From an uncultured Bradyrhizobium sp. (lineage in GTDB: Bacteria; Pseudomonadota; Alphaproteobacteria; Rhizobiales; Xanthobacteraceae), in NCBI RefSeq assembly GCF_947648125.1, contig NZ_CANSMR010000025.1, forward strand, positions 44,851 through 108,850: a stretch of DNA of 64,000 nt. The letters run 5' to 3'. The notes beneath the pieces were generated by a model. It worked only from the letters and a program-made list of their open reading frames with translations, was not told the DNA's origin and did no database searches. How positions within the stretch are numbered: position 1 is the stretch's first letter; the number at the start of each line of letters is the position of its first letter. The position numbers and the translations under genes were made by a program. Of the stretch, positions 43,897-52,520 are shown in pieces.

Positions 43897-44364
43897 TCAA
43901 TTCCCGAAATTCGGATCCTGCGACTGAAACGGGCCGCATTTGGCGCGTTTTGCAAACCGCTGGTCGAAATCGACCGTGCCCCCGCCGACCGGAATCTGTG
44001 TCGGCGGCAGTCCCCTTGTGTACTGGTCGACGGTCACCGTCTTCTTGTCCGCGCTCATCGTGACGCGAACCGGTTCAAGCGACTTGCCCTTGTTGGCCTC
44101 GGTCAGATTGAGCGCGTAGTAGCCGATCACCGTCTGGCCGGCGCGCAGGCCGTGCGGCGGGAACGCGACCGACAGCGGCAAATAGACTTCCATCCTGACG
44201 CCTTCGCCGGCGCACGCCAGCATGCGCATCATGGCGGCGTCCTGGCCCGGAGGATTTGCGGCAGCGCCCGTCGCGAGGGAAAGGGTGACAGCCGCGACAG
44301 CACCGAAACCACCAATCCAGGGTTTGCCGGTCGTTGCCGCCGCACGGTCTCCTTGGCTTGTCAT
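43897..44364 (-). CDS. Hypothetical secreted protein
   Basis: A 155-aa protein from ATG 44364. An N-terminal hydrophobic stretch (WIGGFGAVAAVTLSLATGAAA) is a probable signal peptide, followed by a Cys-containing small domain (LACAGEGVRMEVYLP). No family recognised. It lies upstream of the MFS gene on the same strand. Confidence 0.6.
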   Translation of the reverse strand: MTSQGDRAAATTGKPWIGGFGAVAAVTLSLATGAAANPPGQDAAMMRMLACAGEGVRMEVYLPLSVAFPPHGLRAGQTVIGYYALNLTEANKGKSLEPVRVTMSADKKTVTVDQYTRGLPPTQIPVGGGTVDFDQRFAKRAKCGPFQSQDPNFGN

Positions 44365-44625
44365 GGAATCCCCCGACACGAAGCGACTTGCTCTGTATTT
44401 CGTCTGACGTCGAGGCTTGGACGTTCAATCCCCGTCCGTCCTTCCTCCCCGATCGGCGCCTCCGTGCGCCTCATGTTTCGGCGATCGGGCGTCAGCACTT
44501 CCTGTACCGCCGGGCCGGTCGCTGCTATGATCCCGGCCTGCTCGCATTGATCCGGAATTTTTTTTGAAGCAGAAGGCATTCTGAAGCGCCTGCATTGTTC
44601 ACCGACGGTCATATGGAGGTTTGCC

Positions 44626-45255
44626 ATGGCTTCTGACTGGCGTCTCGAAGGCGAATGGATCAAGAACTGCAATTGTGCATTTGGCTGCCCGTGCGATTTC
44701 AATGCACTGCCGACCCATGGCTCCTGCAAGGGCATGGTCGGCATGCGGATCACCAAGGGACATTTCGGCAGCACCAAGCTCGACGGCCTGGTGTTCGCGG
44801 CAACGGTTGATTTTCCCGGCGCGCTCCACGAGGGCAACGGGCAGATGCAGCCGATCATCGACGAACGCGCCACGGCGGAACAGCGCGAAGCCCTGTTCAA
44901 CATCTTCTCCGGCAAGAATTCAGCCGAAGGCACGCTGTTCCACATCCTCAGCCTGATCGTGACCAAGATCCATGATCCGGTGTTCGTGCCGTTCGAGTTC
45001 TCCTTCGACAAAAACGGGCGCGTCGCCAAGCTCGTCGCCAAGGGCGTGCTGGAGACGGAGGTCGAGCCGATCAAGAACCCGGTGACCGGTGCGCCGCATC
45101 GCATCCAGGTGGTGATGCCGGAAGGCTTCGAGCACAAGGCGGCGGAGGTGGCCTCGGCCAACATCCGCTCGACCGGGGCGATCAAGTACGAGACCAAGGG
45201 CTCACACAGTTCGCTCGCCAACGTCGTGCAGACGCCGGACGGGGTCGCGGCGTAA
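44626..45255 (+). CDS. DUF1326-family protein
   Basis: A 209-aa cytosolic protein. The N-terminus NCNCAFGCPCDFNALPTHGSC has the dense cysteine pattern (CxCxxxCxC) that marks DUF1326 and looks like a metal or redox site. The rest is an alpha/beta domain with no known catalytic motif. GGAGG lies 8 nt before the ATG. It is 45 nt upstream of a DUF2182 membrane protein; the two families often occur together. Confidence 0.85.
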   Translation: MASDWRLEGEWIKNCNCAFGCPCDFNALPTHGSCKGMVGMRITKGHFGSTKLDGLVFAATVDFPGALHEGNGQMQPIIDERATAEQREALFNIFSGKNSAEGTLFHILSLIVTKIHDPVFVPFEFSFDKNGRVAKLVAKGVLETEVEPIKNPVTGAPHRIQVVMPEGFEHKAAEVASANIRSTGAIKYETKGSHSSLANVVQTPDGVAA

Positions 45256-45300
45256 CTGCGGACAAGCGCAGTTCGCTCGTTCGGCTTCTGGGATCCCACC

Positions 45301-46074
45301 ATGAGCGAGACATCGGCGCTCGAGCACGTCCTGCGGCATGACCGCCTGATCTTTGCAGGCGGCATCGCCGCGGTGATGGCGCTGGCCTGGGCCTATCTCC
45401 TGGCCGGCGCCGGCATCGACATGAGCATGGCTGACATGCCTATGGATCCGATGCCATGGACGCCTTCCTACGCCGTGCTGGTCTTCGTCATGTGGTTGAC
45501 GATGATGGTCGCCATGATGATCTCGAGCGCGGCGCCGATGGTGTTGCTGTTCGCCGCCCTGAAGCGCAAGCAATCGGCAACGCCCTCTCCCCTCGCTGAG
45601 GCCTGGATCTTCCTGTGCGGCTATCTCGTGATCTGGGCCGGCTTCAGCCTCGCCGCGACGCTGGCGCAATGGCAACTCGACCGCGCCGGCCTCTTGTCGA
45701 TGGCGATGGCTGCTACCAGCACGACGCTCGCCGGCGGCGTCCTGCTACTGGCCGGACTCTACCAGTTCACGCCGCTCAAGCGCGCCTGCCTGCGTTTCTG
45801 CCAGAGCCCGGTGCTGTTCCTGAGCCGGCATTGGCGTCCGGGCACGGCCGGTGCGCTGCGCATGGGGCTGCGGCACGGCCTTTACTGCCTCGGCTGCTGC
45901 TGGTTCCTGATGGCGCTGCTGTTCGTCGGCGGCGCGATGAACCTGCTCTGGATCGTCGGCATTACCCTCTATGTCGCCTGCGAGAAGCTGCTCCCGGTCG
46001 GCCACCGCCTCAGCTATTCCGCCGGCGCCGCGTTGATTGTGGCGGGACTGATCGTGCTCGTGCATACGACTTGA
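45301..46074 (+). CDS. DUF2182-family metal-binding membrane protein
   Basis: A 257-aa integral membrane protein with about six helices. Met-rich DMSMADMPMDPMPW in the first loop, WLTMMVAMMISSAAPMVLL in the next helix, and LYQFTPLKRACLRFC then HGLYCLGCCWFLMALLFVGGAMNLLW are the family motifs. Met, His and Cys clusters suggest a soft metal such as copper. It probably works with the DUF1326 protein encoded upstream. Confidence 0.85.
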   Translation: MSETSALEHVLRHDRLIFAGGIAAVMALAWAYLLAGAGIDMSMADMPMDPMPWTPSYAVLVFVMWLTMMVAMMISSAAPMVLLFAALKRKQSATPSPLAEAWIFLCGYLVIWAGFSLAATLAQWQLDRAGLLSMAMAATSTTLAGGVLLLAGLYQFTPLKRACLRFCQSPVLFLSRHWRPGTAGALRMGLRHGLYCLGCCWFLMALLFVGGAMNLLWIVGITLYVACEKLLPVGHRLSYSAGAALIVAGLIVLVHTT

Positions 46075-46342
46075 GAAAGTGTCCGGACGTGCAGGAATAT
46101 CGATCGCGCGACGGCGATCATCCTGTCGAAGAAGATTGAAAGCAGTGCGAGCTGGTTCACACTTGCCATTCGTCATCCGTGCCAAGATCGTTCGGACGGT
46201 GGATTGTGCGTCGCAGGCCCGCAGCGCTGCTTGTGACGGAACTGACGAGCGACAGACGCTCGCGTGCTGGCGTCAAGCCTGATGCCTCACGCCCCGGGCG
46301 TCGCGCCGAGCAAACCGCAGGCATTTCATCGGAGGGTACATC

Positions 46343-46546
46343 ATGCATACCTTGCCCGCAGAATGGCTACCCGTTTCAATTGCGCCAGCAGACCGAGATC
46401 TCGAAGTCTGTGTCCTGGACTATGATGGACTGGTCCATGCGCTCGTGTTCCCTTGTCACAAGGACGGCGCTGACTGGGTCGATGGTTCAAATGACCACGT
46501 CCACGTTCAACCGACGCATTGGCGCCGTTGGACTGAGCCCGCTTAG
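46343..46546 (+). CDS. Hypothetical protein, 67 aa
   Basis: GGAGG precedes the ATG at 46343 by 9 nt. The product (LPAEWLPVSIAPADRDLEVC, then a Trp-rich ending QPTHWRRWTEPA) resembles small conserved proteins of Bradyrhizobium but no family is recognised. Confidence 0.6.
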   Translation: MHTLPAEWLPVSIAPADRDLEVCVLDYDGLVHALVFPCHKDGADWVDGSNDHVHVQPTHWRRWTEPA

Positions 46547-46717
46547 AGCCGGCCGGCGCCGCCGAGCGGACCCGCCGGGGGCGCTCCATGGCGTCCGGGA
46601 CGAGTTGCCGCCATCGCGCCGCAGGGGCGCGAGCCCGAGGCGGTGCCATCTCGCCCCAGCACATAAAATCAGCTAGACTTGTCGCGTGAGGTTCGAGGGT
46701 GGGCCAGGAGGCTCGTC

Positions 46718-47014
46718 ATGGAATCACACGTGATCCCTTTCGAAAATCGCTGGACCAACGGCAAGCATGCCTGGGAGTGGCATTGCGAGCTCGAGCGGCT
46801 GGGCGTGCCCACGGTTCGCGTGATGTACTGCGAGCATGAGACGCACCATCGCGACGAACTTGCCGTGGTGTTCGACATTCCCGCGGGCTTCGTTCGCGAC
46901 TGGCTGGCTTTTCATGACCAGCGCGCCGCCCGGCAGCAATTCCTGTGGCGCGCCAGCGTCATCACGCTCGGCCTCATCGCCGCATCGGGCGTCGTGCTCG
47001 GCGCACTGAGATAG
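46718..47014 (+). CDS. Hypothetical protein with C-terminal membrane helix
   Basis: AGGAGG lies 8 nt before ATG 46718. A 98-aa protein with a soluble part (WTNGKHAWEWHCELERLGVP) and one C-terminal helix (VITLGLIAASGVVLGAL), so tail-anchored. Family not recognised. Confidence 0.62.
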   Translation: MESHVIPFENRWTNGKHAWEWHCELERLGVPTVRVMYCEHETHHRDELAVVFDIPAGFVRDWLAFHDQRAARQQFLWRASVITLGLIAASGVVLGALR

Positions 47015-47123
47015 GCCGCGCCCCTTCCCCCCGGACCGGCCGGACGGTCGCCGCCCACCCCCGGTCGGGAATCCCGCATGCCCCGTGCCTGCGACGTCCC
47101 GTGCGGGCCCCAGACGGCACTTA

Positions 47124-47140
47124 TTAACCCTTTGCTAACC
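47124..47140. promoter_or_regulatory. CtrA-like box upstream of flhA
   Basis: TTAACC-N5-CTAACC matches the CtrA consensus TTAACC-N5-TTAACC with one mismatch, 187 bp before the chosen flhA start. CtrA controls early flagellar genes in alphaproteobacteria, and ctrA itself is 7 kb away. Confidence 0.55.
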
Positions 47141-47310
47141 ATACACCCGGCAAGAATTGCCGAGTGAAGTCGAGTGTCGTCGAACGCGTATGACGGGTGG
47201 AGATCCCCGTGGACGCCAGCGCGGTGCCTCACTTTCGGAACGGCGGCCCTGCGGCCGTCGCGCAGACGCTTGGCGGACGTAGCCGCCAGTCGCGGGGGAG
47301 AGCGGCTACC

Positions 47311-49443
47311 ATGGTCGACGTCACGGCGGGTCAGGGCACGGCAGGCAAGGGCGGATTGCCGAGCCTCGGCGAGATCGGCGACATCCTCAAGCGCGGCGAC
47401 CTCGCGCTGGCGCTCGGCGTCCTCACCATCCTGGTGGTGCTGATCCTGCCGCTGCCCTCGATCGTGCTCGACCTCTTTCTGGCGGTCTCGATCACGATCT
47501 CGATCCTGATCCTGATGACCTCGCTGTTCATCCAGGCGCCGCTGGAATTCTCGTCGTTTCCGACCATCCTGCTGATCTCGACCATGATGCGGCTGTCGCT
47601 GAACATGGCCTCGACCCGGCTGATCCTGAGCCACGGCCACGAGGGCACGGCGGCCGCCGGCCACGTCATCGAGGCGTTCGGCAACTTCGTGATGGGCGGC
47701 AACTTCGTGATCGGAATCATCGTGTTCGCGATCCTGGTGATCGTGAACTTCGTGGTCATCACCAAGGGTTCGGGCCGCATCGCCGAAGTCGCGGCGCGCT
47801 TCCAACTGGACTCGATGCCCGGCAAGCAGATGGCGATCGACGCCGACCTGTCCGCCGGCCTGATCGACGAGAAGGCCGCCAAGGAGCGCCGCAAGGCGCT
47901 GGAAGACGAGAGCGGCTTCTTCGGCGCCATGGACGGTGCCTCGAAATTCGTCCGTGGCGATGCCATCGCCGGGCTGTTGATCGTCGGCATCAACATCGTC
48001 GGCGGCATCATCATCGGCGTCGCCCAGCAGGGCCTCTCCTTCGGTGAAGCCGCCCGCACCTACACCGTGCTGACGGTCGGCGACGGCCTCGTCACCCAGG
48101 TGCCGGCGCTGATCGTCTCGACCGCAGCCGGCCTCCTGGTCTCCAAGGCCGGCATCACCGGCGCCGCCGACAAGGCGCTGATGCGCCAGCTCTCCGGCTA
48201 TCCGCAGGCGCTCGGCATGTCGGCCGGCGTCATGCTGGTGCTGGCGCTGCTGCCCGGCATTCCGACGCTGCCGTTCCTGGCACTGGGTTCCGGCGCCGCG
48301 GCGCTGGCCTGGAACGCGCGCAAGAAGAAGCGGGTCGCCAACGCCGCCGAGGCCGCCGCAGCTGCCGCCCCCGCTGCAGCCGCGGCCGCCGCCGCTGCCG
48401 CCGCAGAGGAGCCGATCGCCGCTGCGCTGAAGATCGACGACCTCAAGATCGAGCTCGGCTACGCGCTGCTGCCACTGGTCAACGGCCCCGACGGTACCGA
48501 CCGCCTCACCGAGCAGATCAAGGCGCTGCGCCGTTCGCTCGCGATCGAGATGGGCTTCGTGATGCCGGCGGTTCGCATCCTCGACAATGTGCAGCTTGAG
48601 GCCAACAGCTACGTCATCAAGATCAAGGAAGTCGACGCCGGCACCGGCAAGATCTGGCCGAGCCAGTTCATGGTCATGGACCCCGGCGGCAACCAGGTGC
48701 AGCTGCCCGGCATCCACACCATCGAACCGACCTTCGGCCTGCCGGCGACCTGGGTCGATGCCGGCCTGAAGGAAGAGGCCGCGCTGAAGGGTTACACCGT
48801 GGTCGACGCCGCGACCGTGCTGTCGACGCACCTGACCGAGCTGCTCAAGACCAACATGTCCGACCTGCTGTCCTACGGCGAGGTGCAGAAGCTGCTGAAG
48901 GACCTGCCGAAGGAGCAGGGCGAGCTGATCAAGGACATCGTGCCGAGCCAGGTCACGGTGTCGGGCATCCAGCGCGTGCTGCAATTGCTGCTCGCCGAGC
49001 GGATCTCGATCCGCGATCTCTCGACCATCCTCGAGGGCATCGCCGACGCGCTGGCGTTCTCGCGCAACCCGGCCACCATGGTCGAGCATGTCCGCGCCCG
49101 GCTGGCACGGCAGATCTGCGCCCAGAACACCTCGCCGAACGGCTATCTGCCGCTGATCGCGCTGTCGGCGCGCTGGGAGCAGGCCTTCGCCGAGTCGATC
49201 GTCGGCACCGGCGACGATCGCAGCCTGGCAATGCAGCCCTCCAAGCTGTCGGAATTCATGACCGCCGTGCGCAACGCCTTCGAGCAGGCGGCGCGTGAAG
49301 GCGAGGCGCCGGTGCTGGTGACGTCGGCCGCGATCCGGCCGTTCGTTCGCTCGCTGGTGGAACGGTTCCGCTCGCAAACCACCGTTTTGTCGCAGGCCGA
49401 GATCCATCCCCGGGCTCGGCTGAAGACCGTCGGCAGCGTGTAG
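47311..49443 (+). CDS. flhA: Flagellar export gate protein FlhA
   Basis: A 710-aa export-gate protein. Eight N-terminal membrane helices include the FHIPEP-type region FSSFPTILLISTMMRLSLNMASTRLILSHGHEG, and the C-terminal cytosolic domain has LLSYGEVQKLLKDLPKEQGELIKDIVP. Family length is about 690. The connecting linker (near residue 350-375) is a run of alanines, unusual in length. The ATG at 47311 follows GGGGAG; an in-frame GTG at 47197 is an alternative. FlhA recruits chaperone-substrate complexes to the export gate. Confidence 0.95.
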   Translation: MVDVTAGQGTAGKGGLPSLGEIGDILKRGDLALALGVLTILVVLILPLPSIVLDLFLAVSITISILILMTSLFIQAPLEFSSFPTILLISTMMRLSLNMASTRLILSHGHEGTAAAGHVIEAFGNFVMGGNFVIGIIVFAILVIVNFVVITKGSGRIAEVAARFQLDSMPGKQMAIDADLSAGLIDEKAAKERRKALEDESGFFGAMDGASKFVRGDAIAGLLIVGINIVGGIIIGVAQQGLSFGEAARTYTVLTVGDGLVTQVPALIVSTAAGLLVSKAGITGAADKALMRQLSGYPQALGMSAGVMLVLALLPGIPTLPFLALGSGAAALAWNARKKKRVANAAEAAAAAAPAAAAAAAAAAAEEPIAAALKIDDLKIELGYALLPLVNGPDGTDRLTEQIKALRRSLAIEMGFVMPAVRILDNVQLEANSYVIKIKEVDAGTGKIWPSQFMVMDPGGNQVQLPGIHTIEPTFGLPATWVDAGLKEEAALKGYTVVDAATVLSTHLTELLKTNMSDLLSYGEVQKLLKDLPKEQGELIKDIVPSQVTVSGIQRVLQLLLAERISIRDLSTILEGIADALAFSRNPATMVEHVRARLARQICAQNTSPNGYLPLIALSARWEQAFAESIVGTGDDRSLAMQPSKLSEFMTAVRNAFEQAAREGEAPVLVTSAAIRPFVRSLVERFRSQTTVLSQAEIHPRARLKTVGSV

Positions 49444-49656
49444 CGACCGCAAATCACTTGCGTTTTCGCCTGTGCTTTCTCGCCACAGGCAACTGATTTA
49501 TGTGGAACAGTCCGGAACGGCCCTATCTGGGGTAACATGATCCGGCCTCCAGGCAAGCTACTGATATTACATCCAGTTAATGTGCATTTCGGGAGCCATG
49601 GACGGCTTTTGATCGCGTCCGATCACGTCTTATCACGCCCTTGTGATGACCCCTAG

Positions 49657-49682
49657 GGAACGGAATCGGCAAATCCTACGTT
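49657..49682 (+). promoter_or_regulatory. EcfG-type general stress promoter
   Basis: GGAAC (49657-49661), 17 bp, CGTT (49679-49682): an exact match to the sigma-EcfG consensus of alphaproteobacteria. It lies about 80 bp upstream of the 66-aa gene, in the otherwise gene-free 319-bp gap after flhA. Confidence 0.75.
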
Positions 49683-49762
49683 GGTGGGGCACGAGACGTT
49701 GAACCGGGCAGCAGACCAAACCGACAGATTTACTGAGAGCAGGAAGGCGGCAGGAGACTTCC

Positions 49763-49963
49763 ATGAACCACTCGATCTACAGCGCCGATCGTATGACGCA
49801 CCTGAAGATTGTGGTTGTGGCGTTGTTCGCCGGTATCCTGGTCGCGGGCTTCGGCATCGCGGCACACAATTCGTCGGACGAGGGTTACACGCAGACGGCG
49901 CGCGTCATGAAGGCCGGCAAGCCGGTCGCGATCACGAGCTCGAGCAACTCGCTGGTCCGCTAA
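49763..49963 (+). CDS. Small membrane protein, 66 aa, probable stress-regulon member
   Basis: AGGAG lies 7 nt before the ATG. The sequence has one membrane helix (HLKIVVVALFAGILVAGFGIAA, about residues 13-34) and a Ser/Thr-rich tail. The EcfG promoter upstream suggests induction in the general stress response. It is followed after about 100 bp by an intrinsic terminator. Confidence 0.78.
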   Translation: MNHSIYSADRMTHLKIVVVALFAGILVAGFGIAAHNSSDEGYTQTARVMKAGKPVAITSSSNSLVR

Positions 49964-50060
49964 CAGGAGAGTTTCACGAATTCACGTAGTGTTCTTTACA
50001 GCCCCCCAAAGTCGCTGCGTGGATATTTAAGACCCCCAACTACCCCCAAGTTGACTATCG

Positions 50061-50094
50061 AAAACGCCCGCTCCCCACGGGCGTTTTCTTTTTG
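50061..50094 (+). terminator. Intrinsic terminator
   Basis: Perfect 10-bp stem AAAACGCCCG / CGGGCGTTTT with a 7-nt loop followed by CTTTTT. It ends the transcript of the 66-aa gene. Confidence 0.85.
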
Positions 50095-50124
50095 TGCGGA
50101 TGGTGGACGACATCGATGTGTCCA

Positions 50125-50212
50125 CGTCATTGCGAGCGAAGCGAAGCAATCCATTGTCACTGAGCATGCGGAATGATGGATTGCTTCGTCGCTAACGCTC
50201 CTCGCAATGACG
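50125..50212. repeat. Dispersed palindromic repeat, family A, copy 3
   Basis: An 88-bp copy with the same terminal and inner arms as copies 1, 2 and 4. It lies between convergent transcripts, the 66-aa gene and the anti-sigma gene. Confidence 0.9.
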
Positions 50213-50263
50213 GGTCTCCAACGATTTTCAGCCCTCGCGCAGAGTAGAATGAGGAAACACCGC

Positions 50264-51238
50264 CTATCGCGTCGAACCCGACGCAGGCGGCACGGTCTCG
50301 ATCAGCTTGCCGGTGAAGATCGGCGCCGAAGTCGGCTGGCCATTCGGCGAACCGCCGGCCTGCTCGACGGTCACCGCGTAGGTGGCGCCGTTGATCACGT
50401 CGGGATCGTAGCCCGACAACACCGGGCGCGCGGTGAAATCATCGGCGCCGATCACGCCGAGCGAGCGCGGCTGTGGCAACTTGTCGGAGATCAGCCAGAG
50501 CTCAAAGCTCTTGCCGGGCTCCGACGCGGCGCCGACCTTGCGCACGGTGAAATTCTTGGTCGCGCCGTCGATGGTCATGATGAAGGCCGGCCCGCCATTC
50601 TGTCCCTGCAACAGCGCGACATATTGCGCCGAAGGCGCGAGCGCCGGCGCCGGTGTCTTCACTTCGACGGTCTGGATGCGCGGCTTCGGACGGATCGCAT
50701 TCGGCAAGGCGTCGGGCCGGTAGATCTGCAAGCCGAGCGTGACGAGCAGCGCGGCTGCGATCGCCGTCGCGACTGAGGCGATGCCGCGCCAGCGTTTCAC
50801 GCGGCTCACGAGCGCAACGACGTTGCTGTCGCCGGCGCCAATCGGTGGTTGGACCGGAGGCCGCCGGATTTCGGCCGGCCGCCGGATCTCGGGTGACTGC
50901 GGGGGCTCCGGATCGAACGCCGAGCCGAATTGAGGATCGTCGGTTATCGGCGGCGGCGGTGTCACGGTCGCGGCTGGCGTCTCGGGCAGCACCAGCGGCG
51001 CCTGCGGCGCGCCGGCATGGCCGATCGCCGCCTTGATGTTTTCCCAGACCACCGGGCGCGGCTCGACCAGGCCGACCATCTGGTTCAGCGGCCCGAGCCT
51101 GAACTCCCAGGCTTGCACGAGCGCGGCGAACTCGGTGTCGACGGCCATCATGGTCTCGACCTGCGTGCGCTCGTCGGCATCGAGCGTACCGAGCGCATAT
51201 TCCGCGGCGAGCGCGATATGGTCTTCGCTATAGGCCAT
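50264..51238 (-). CDS. Anti-sigma factor, RskA/RsiW-like membrane protein
   Basis: A 324-aa protein. The N-terminal anti-sigma domain is EDHIALAAEYALGTLDADERTQVE; a Pro-rich linker follows, then one membrane helix (IASVATAIAAALLVTLGLQIY, near residue 165) and a C-terminal periplasmic RskA domain (QNGGPAFIMTIDGATKNF and AVTVEQAGGSPNGQP). No zinc HxxxCxxC motif. ATG 51238 lies 3 nt after the sigma stop; an in-frame TTG at 51241 abuts the stop. It likely holds the adjacent sigma factor at the membrane. Confidence 0.88.
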   Translation of the reverse strand: MAYSEDHIALAAEYALGTLDADERTQVETMMAVDTEFAALVQAWEFRLGPLNQMVGLVEPRPVVWENIKAAIGHAGAPQAPLVLPETPAATVTPPPPITDDPQFGSAFDPEPPQSPEIRRPAEIRRPPVQPPIGAGDSNVVALVSRVKRWRGIASVATAIAAALLVTLGLQIYRPDALPNAIRPKPRIQTVEVKTPAPALAPSAQYVALLQGQNGGPAFIMTIDGATKNFTVRKVGAASEPGKSFELWLISDKLPQPRSLGVIGADDFTARPVLSGYDPDVINGATYAVTVEQAGGSPNGQPTSAPIFTGKLIETVPPASGSTR

Positions 51239-51241
51239 CAA

Positions 51242-51787
51242 TCAGAGTCCAAGACACTCCCGGATATCCATCAGGCTGCGGCGCAGCCAGGTCTTCACCG
51301 TGTTCACCGGTGTCTCGAACTTTGCGGCGAGCTGCTCGCGGCTCCAGCCGTTGTAATAGGCGAGCAGCACGAGCTTCTGACGATCGGGCTCCAGACGACC
51401 GACGCACTCCAGCAACCGCTTCAACTCTTCCGTCATTTCCCGTCGCGCCAGCGGATCGGGCGAGTCGGCGGCGACTTCCATCGCCGCAGGCTCATCTTCC
51501 AGCGAGGACTCGCCTCGCTTACGCACGACATCGATGGCGCGGTTGCGCGCGATCGACGCCATCCACGTGATCGGGGACGACAGGGCCGGATTGAACTGCC
51601 CGGCGCTGTTCCAGATCTTGACGTAAGCCTCCTGAATGACCTCCTCCGCGAGGTCCTGACGCCGCAAGATACGGAGCACGACGCCAAAGAGTTTCGAGCG
51701 GGTCGCGGCGTACAGCCGCTCAAAGGCGGCCTGATCCCCCTTCGCGACGGCGGCGATCAGCCAGACGAGCTCAGCCGGCGTCAGCAT
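51242..51787 (-). CDS. ECF RNA polymerase sigma factor (SigK-like)
   Basis: A 181-aa ECF sigma factor. Region 2 reads EEVIQEAYVKIWNSAGQFNPALSSPITWMASIARNRAIDVVRK; region 4 has RLEPDRQKLVLLAYYNGWSREQLAAKFETPVNTVKTWLRR, which recognises the -35 element. It is co-transcribed with the downstream anti-sigma gene. The signal is unknown. Confidence 0.93.
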   Translation of the reverse strand: MLTPAELVWLIAAVAKGDQAAFERLYAATRSKLFGVVLRILRRQDLAEEVIQEAYVKIWNSAGQFNPALSSPITWMASIARNRAIDVVRKRGESSLEDEPAAMEVAADSPDPLARREMTEELKRLLECVGRLEPDRQKLVLLAYYNGWSREQLAAKFETPVNTVKTWLRRSLMDIRECLGL

Positions 51788-51932
51788 TCAGCGCCCTCCA
51801 AGCCTGCATCCCCCATCGCCCCGATTGCCACCGCGCTGCCGATCATCATCTGGTCTGGACAGGTGGTAGCATAGTTTGGGACAGCACGACCCGCCAAGTG
51901 GCCGACAAGAGGCCGGCTTGTGGACAGCGCCC

Positions 51933-51962
51933 AACAAAAAGCCCGGGCGATCGGCCCGGGCT
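51933..51962 (-). terminator. Intrinsic terminator after fliJ
   Basis: Stem AGCCCGGGC / GCCCGGGCT with a 5-nt loop, followed on the minus strand by TTTTTGTTGG. It lies 31 nt after the fliJ stop and ends the fliI-fliJ transcript. Confidence 0.85.
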
Positions 51963-51992
51963 CTCAATCTGGTCAGCGGAAGGAGCGAGGGT

Positions 51993-52412
51993 TCAGGCGA
52001 TGACGCCGAGCCGGGCCCGCATCAGGCCGATCGAATCCATGTCGGCTTGCTCGCGGGCGCTCTCCTCCGCGCGTTCGCGCGCCTGGTCGCGCTCGTCGAG
52101 CAGCTCGACCTTCTTCAGCTCCTCGAACGCTTCCGACAGCAGCGCCTTGGCGTCGTCGAGCTGGGCTCGCAGTTCGTCGGCCGAACGGGTCAGGTTCTCG
52201 CGGCGCTGGATCGCGGCCTTGGCGTAGGTGGGATAGGCGAAGTGCGTGGGGTCGTTGATCCCGGCGCGCTCCTGCTCAGTCTGGATCTCGCGCTCCAGCT
52301 CGACGGACATGCGCTGGAAGTCGGCGATCATGCCTTCGATCTGGGTAACCCGACGGCGCTTTTCATCGACCTGAAACTTCTTCAGGCGGATCAGCGTTTC
52401 ACGTGACTTCAT
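51993..52412 (-). CDS. fliJ: Flagellar export chaperone FliJ
   Basis: A 139-aa coiled-coil protein, heptad-rich throughout (LKKFQVDEKRRRVTQIEGMI; QLDDAKALLSEAFEELKKVE). In position next to fliI it is FliJ, the stalk protein of the export ATPase. It follows fliI by 108 nt on the same strand and is followed by a terminator. Confidence 0.85.
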   Translation of the reverse strand: MKSRETLIRLKKFQVDEKRRRVTQIEGMIADFQRMSVELEREIQTEQERAGINDPTHFAYPTYAKAAIQRRENLTRSADELRAQLDDAKALLSEAFEELKKVELLDERDQARERAEESAREQADMDSIGLMRARLGVIA

Positions 52413-52520
52413 CGACTCATACTCCCCAGAAGTCCCAATTCTGAACGCGGGACAGAACCGGCTCCCCCCTGGGCCCCGCCGGCATAGCTATGGTGTGCCG
52501 GGGATGATGGCCTGACAAAG

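Noticed and set aside
46079-46282. A 67-codon plus-strand frame after the DUF2182 gene.
   Set aside because: Arg/Ser-rich, no ribosome-binding site, no resemblance to known proteins.
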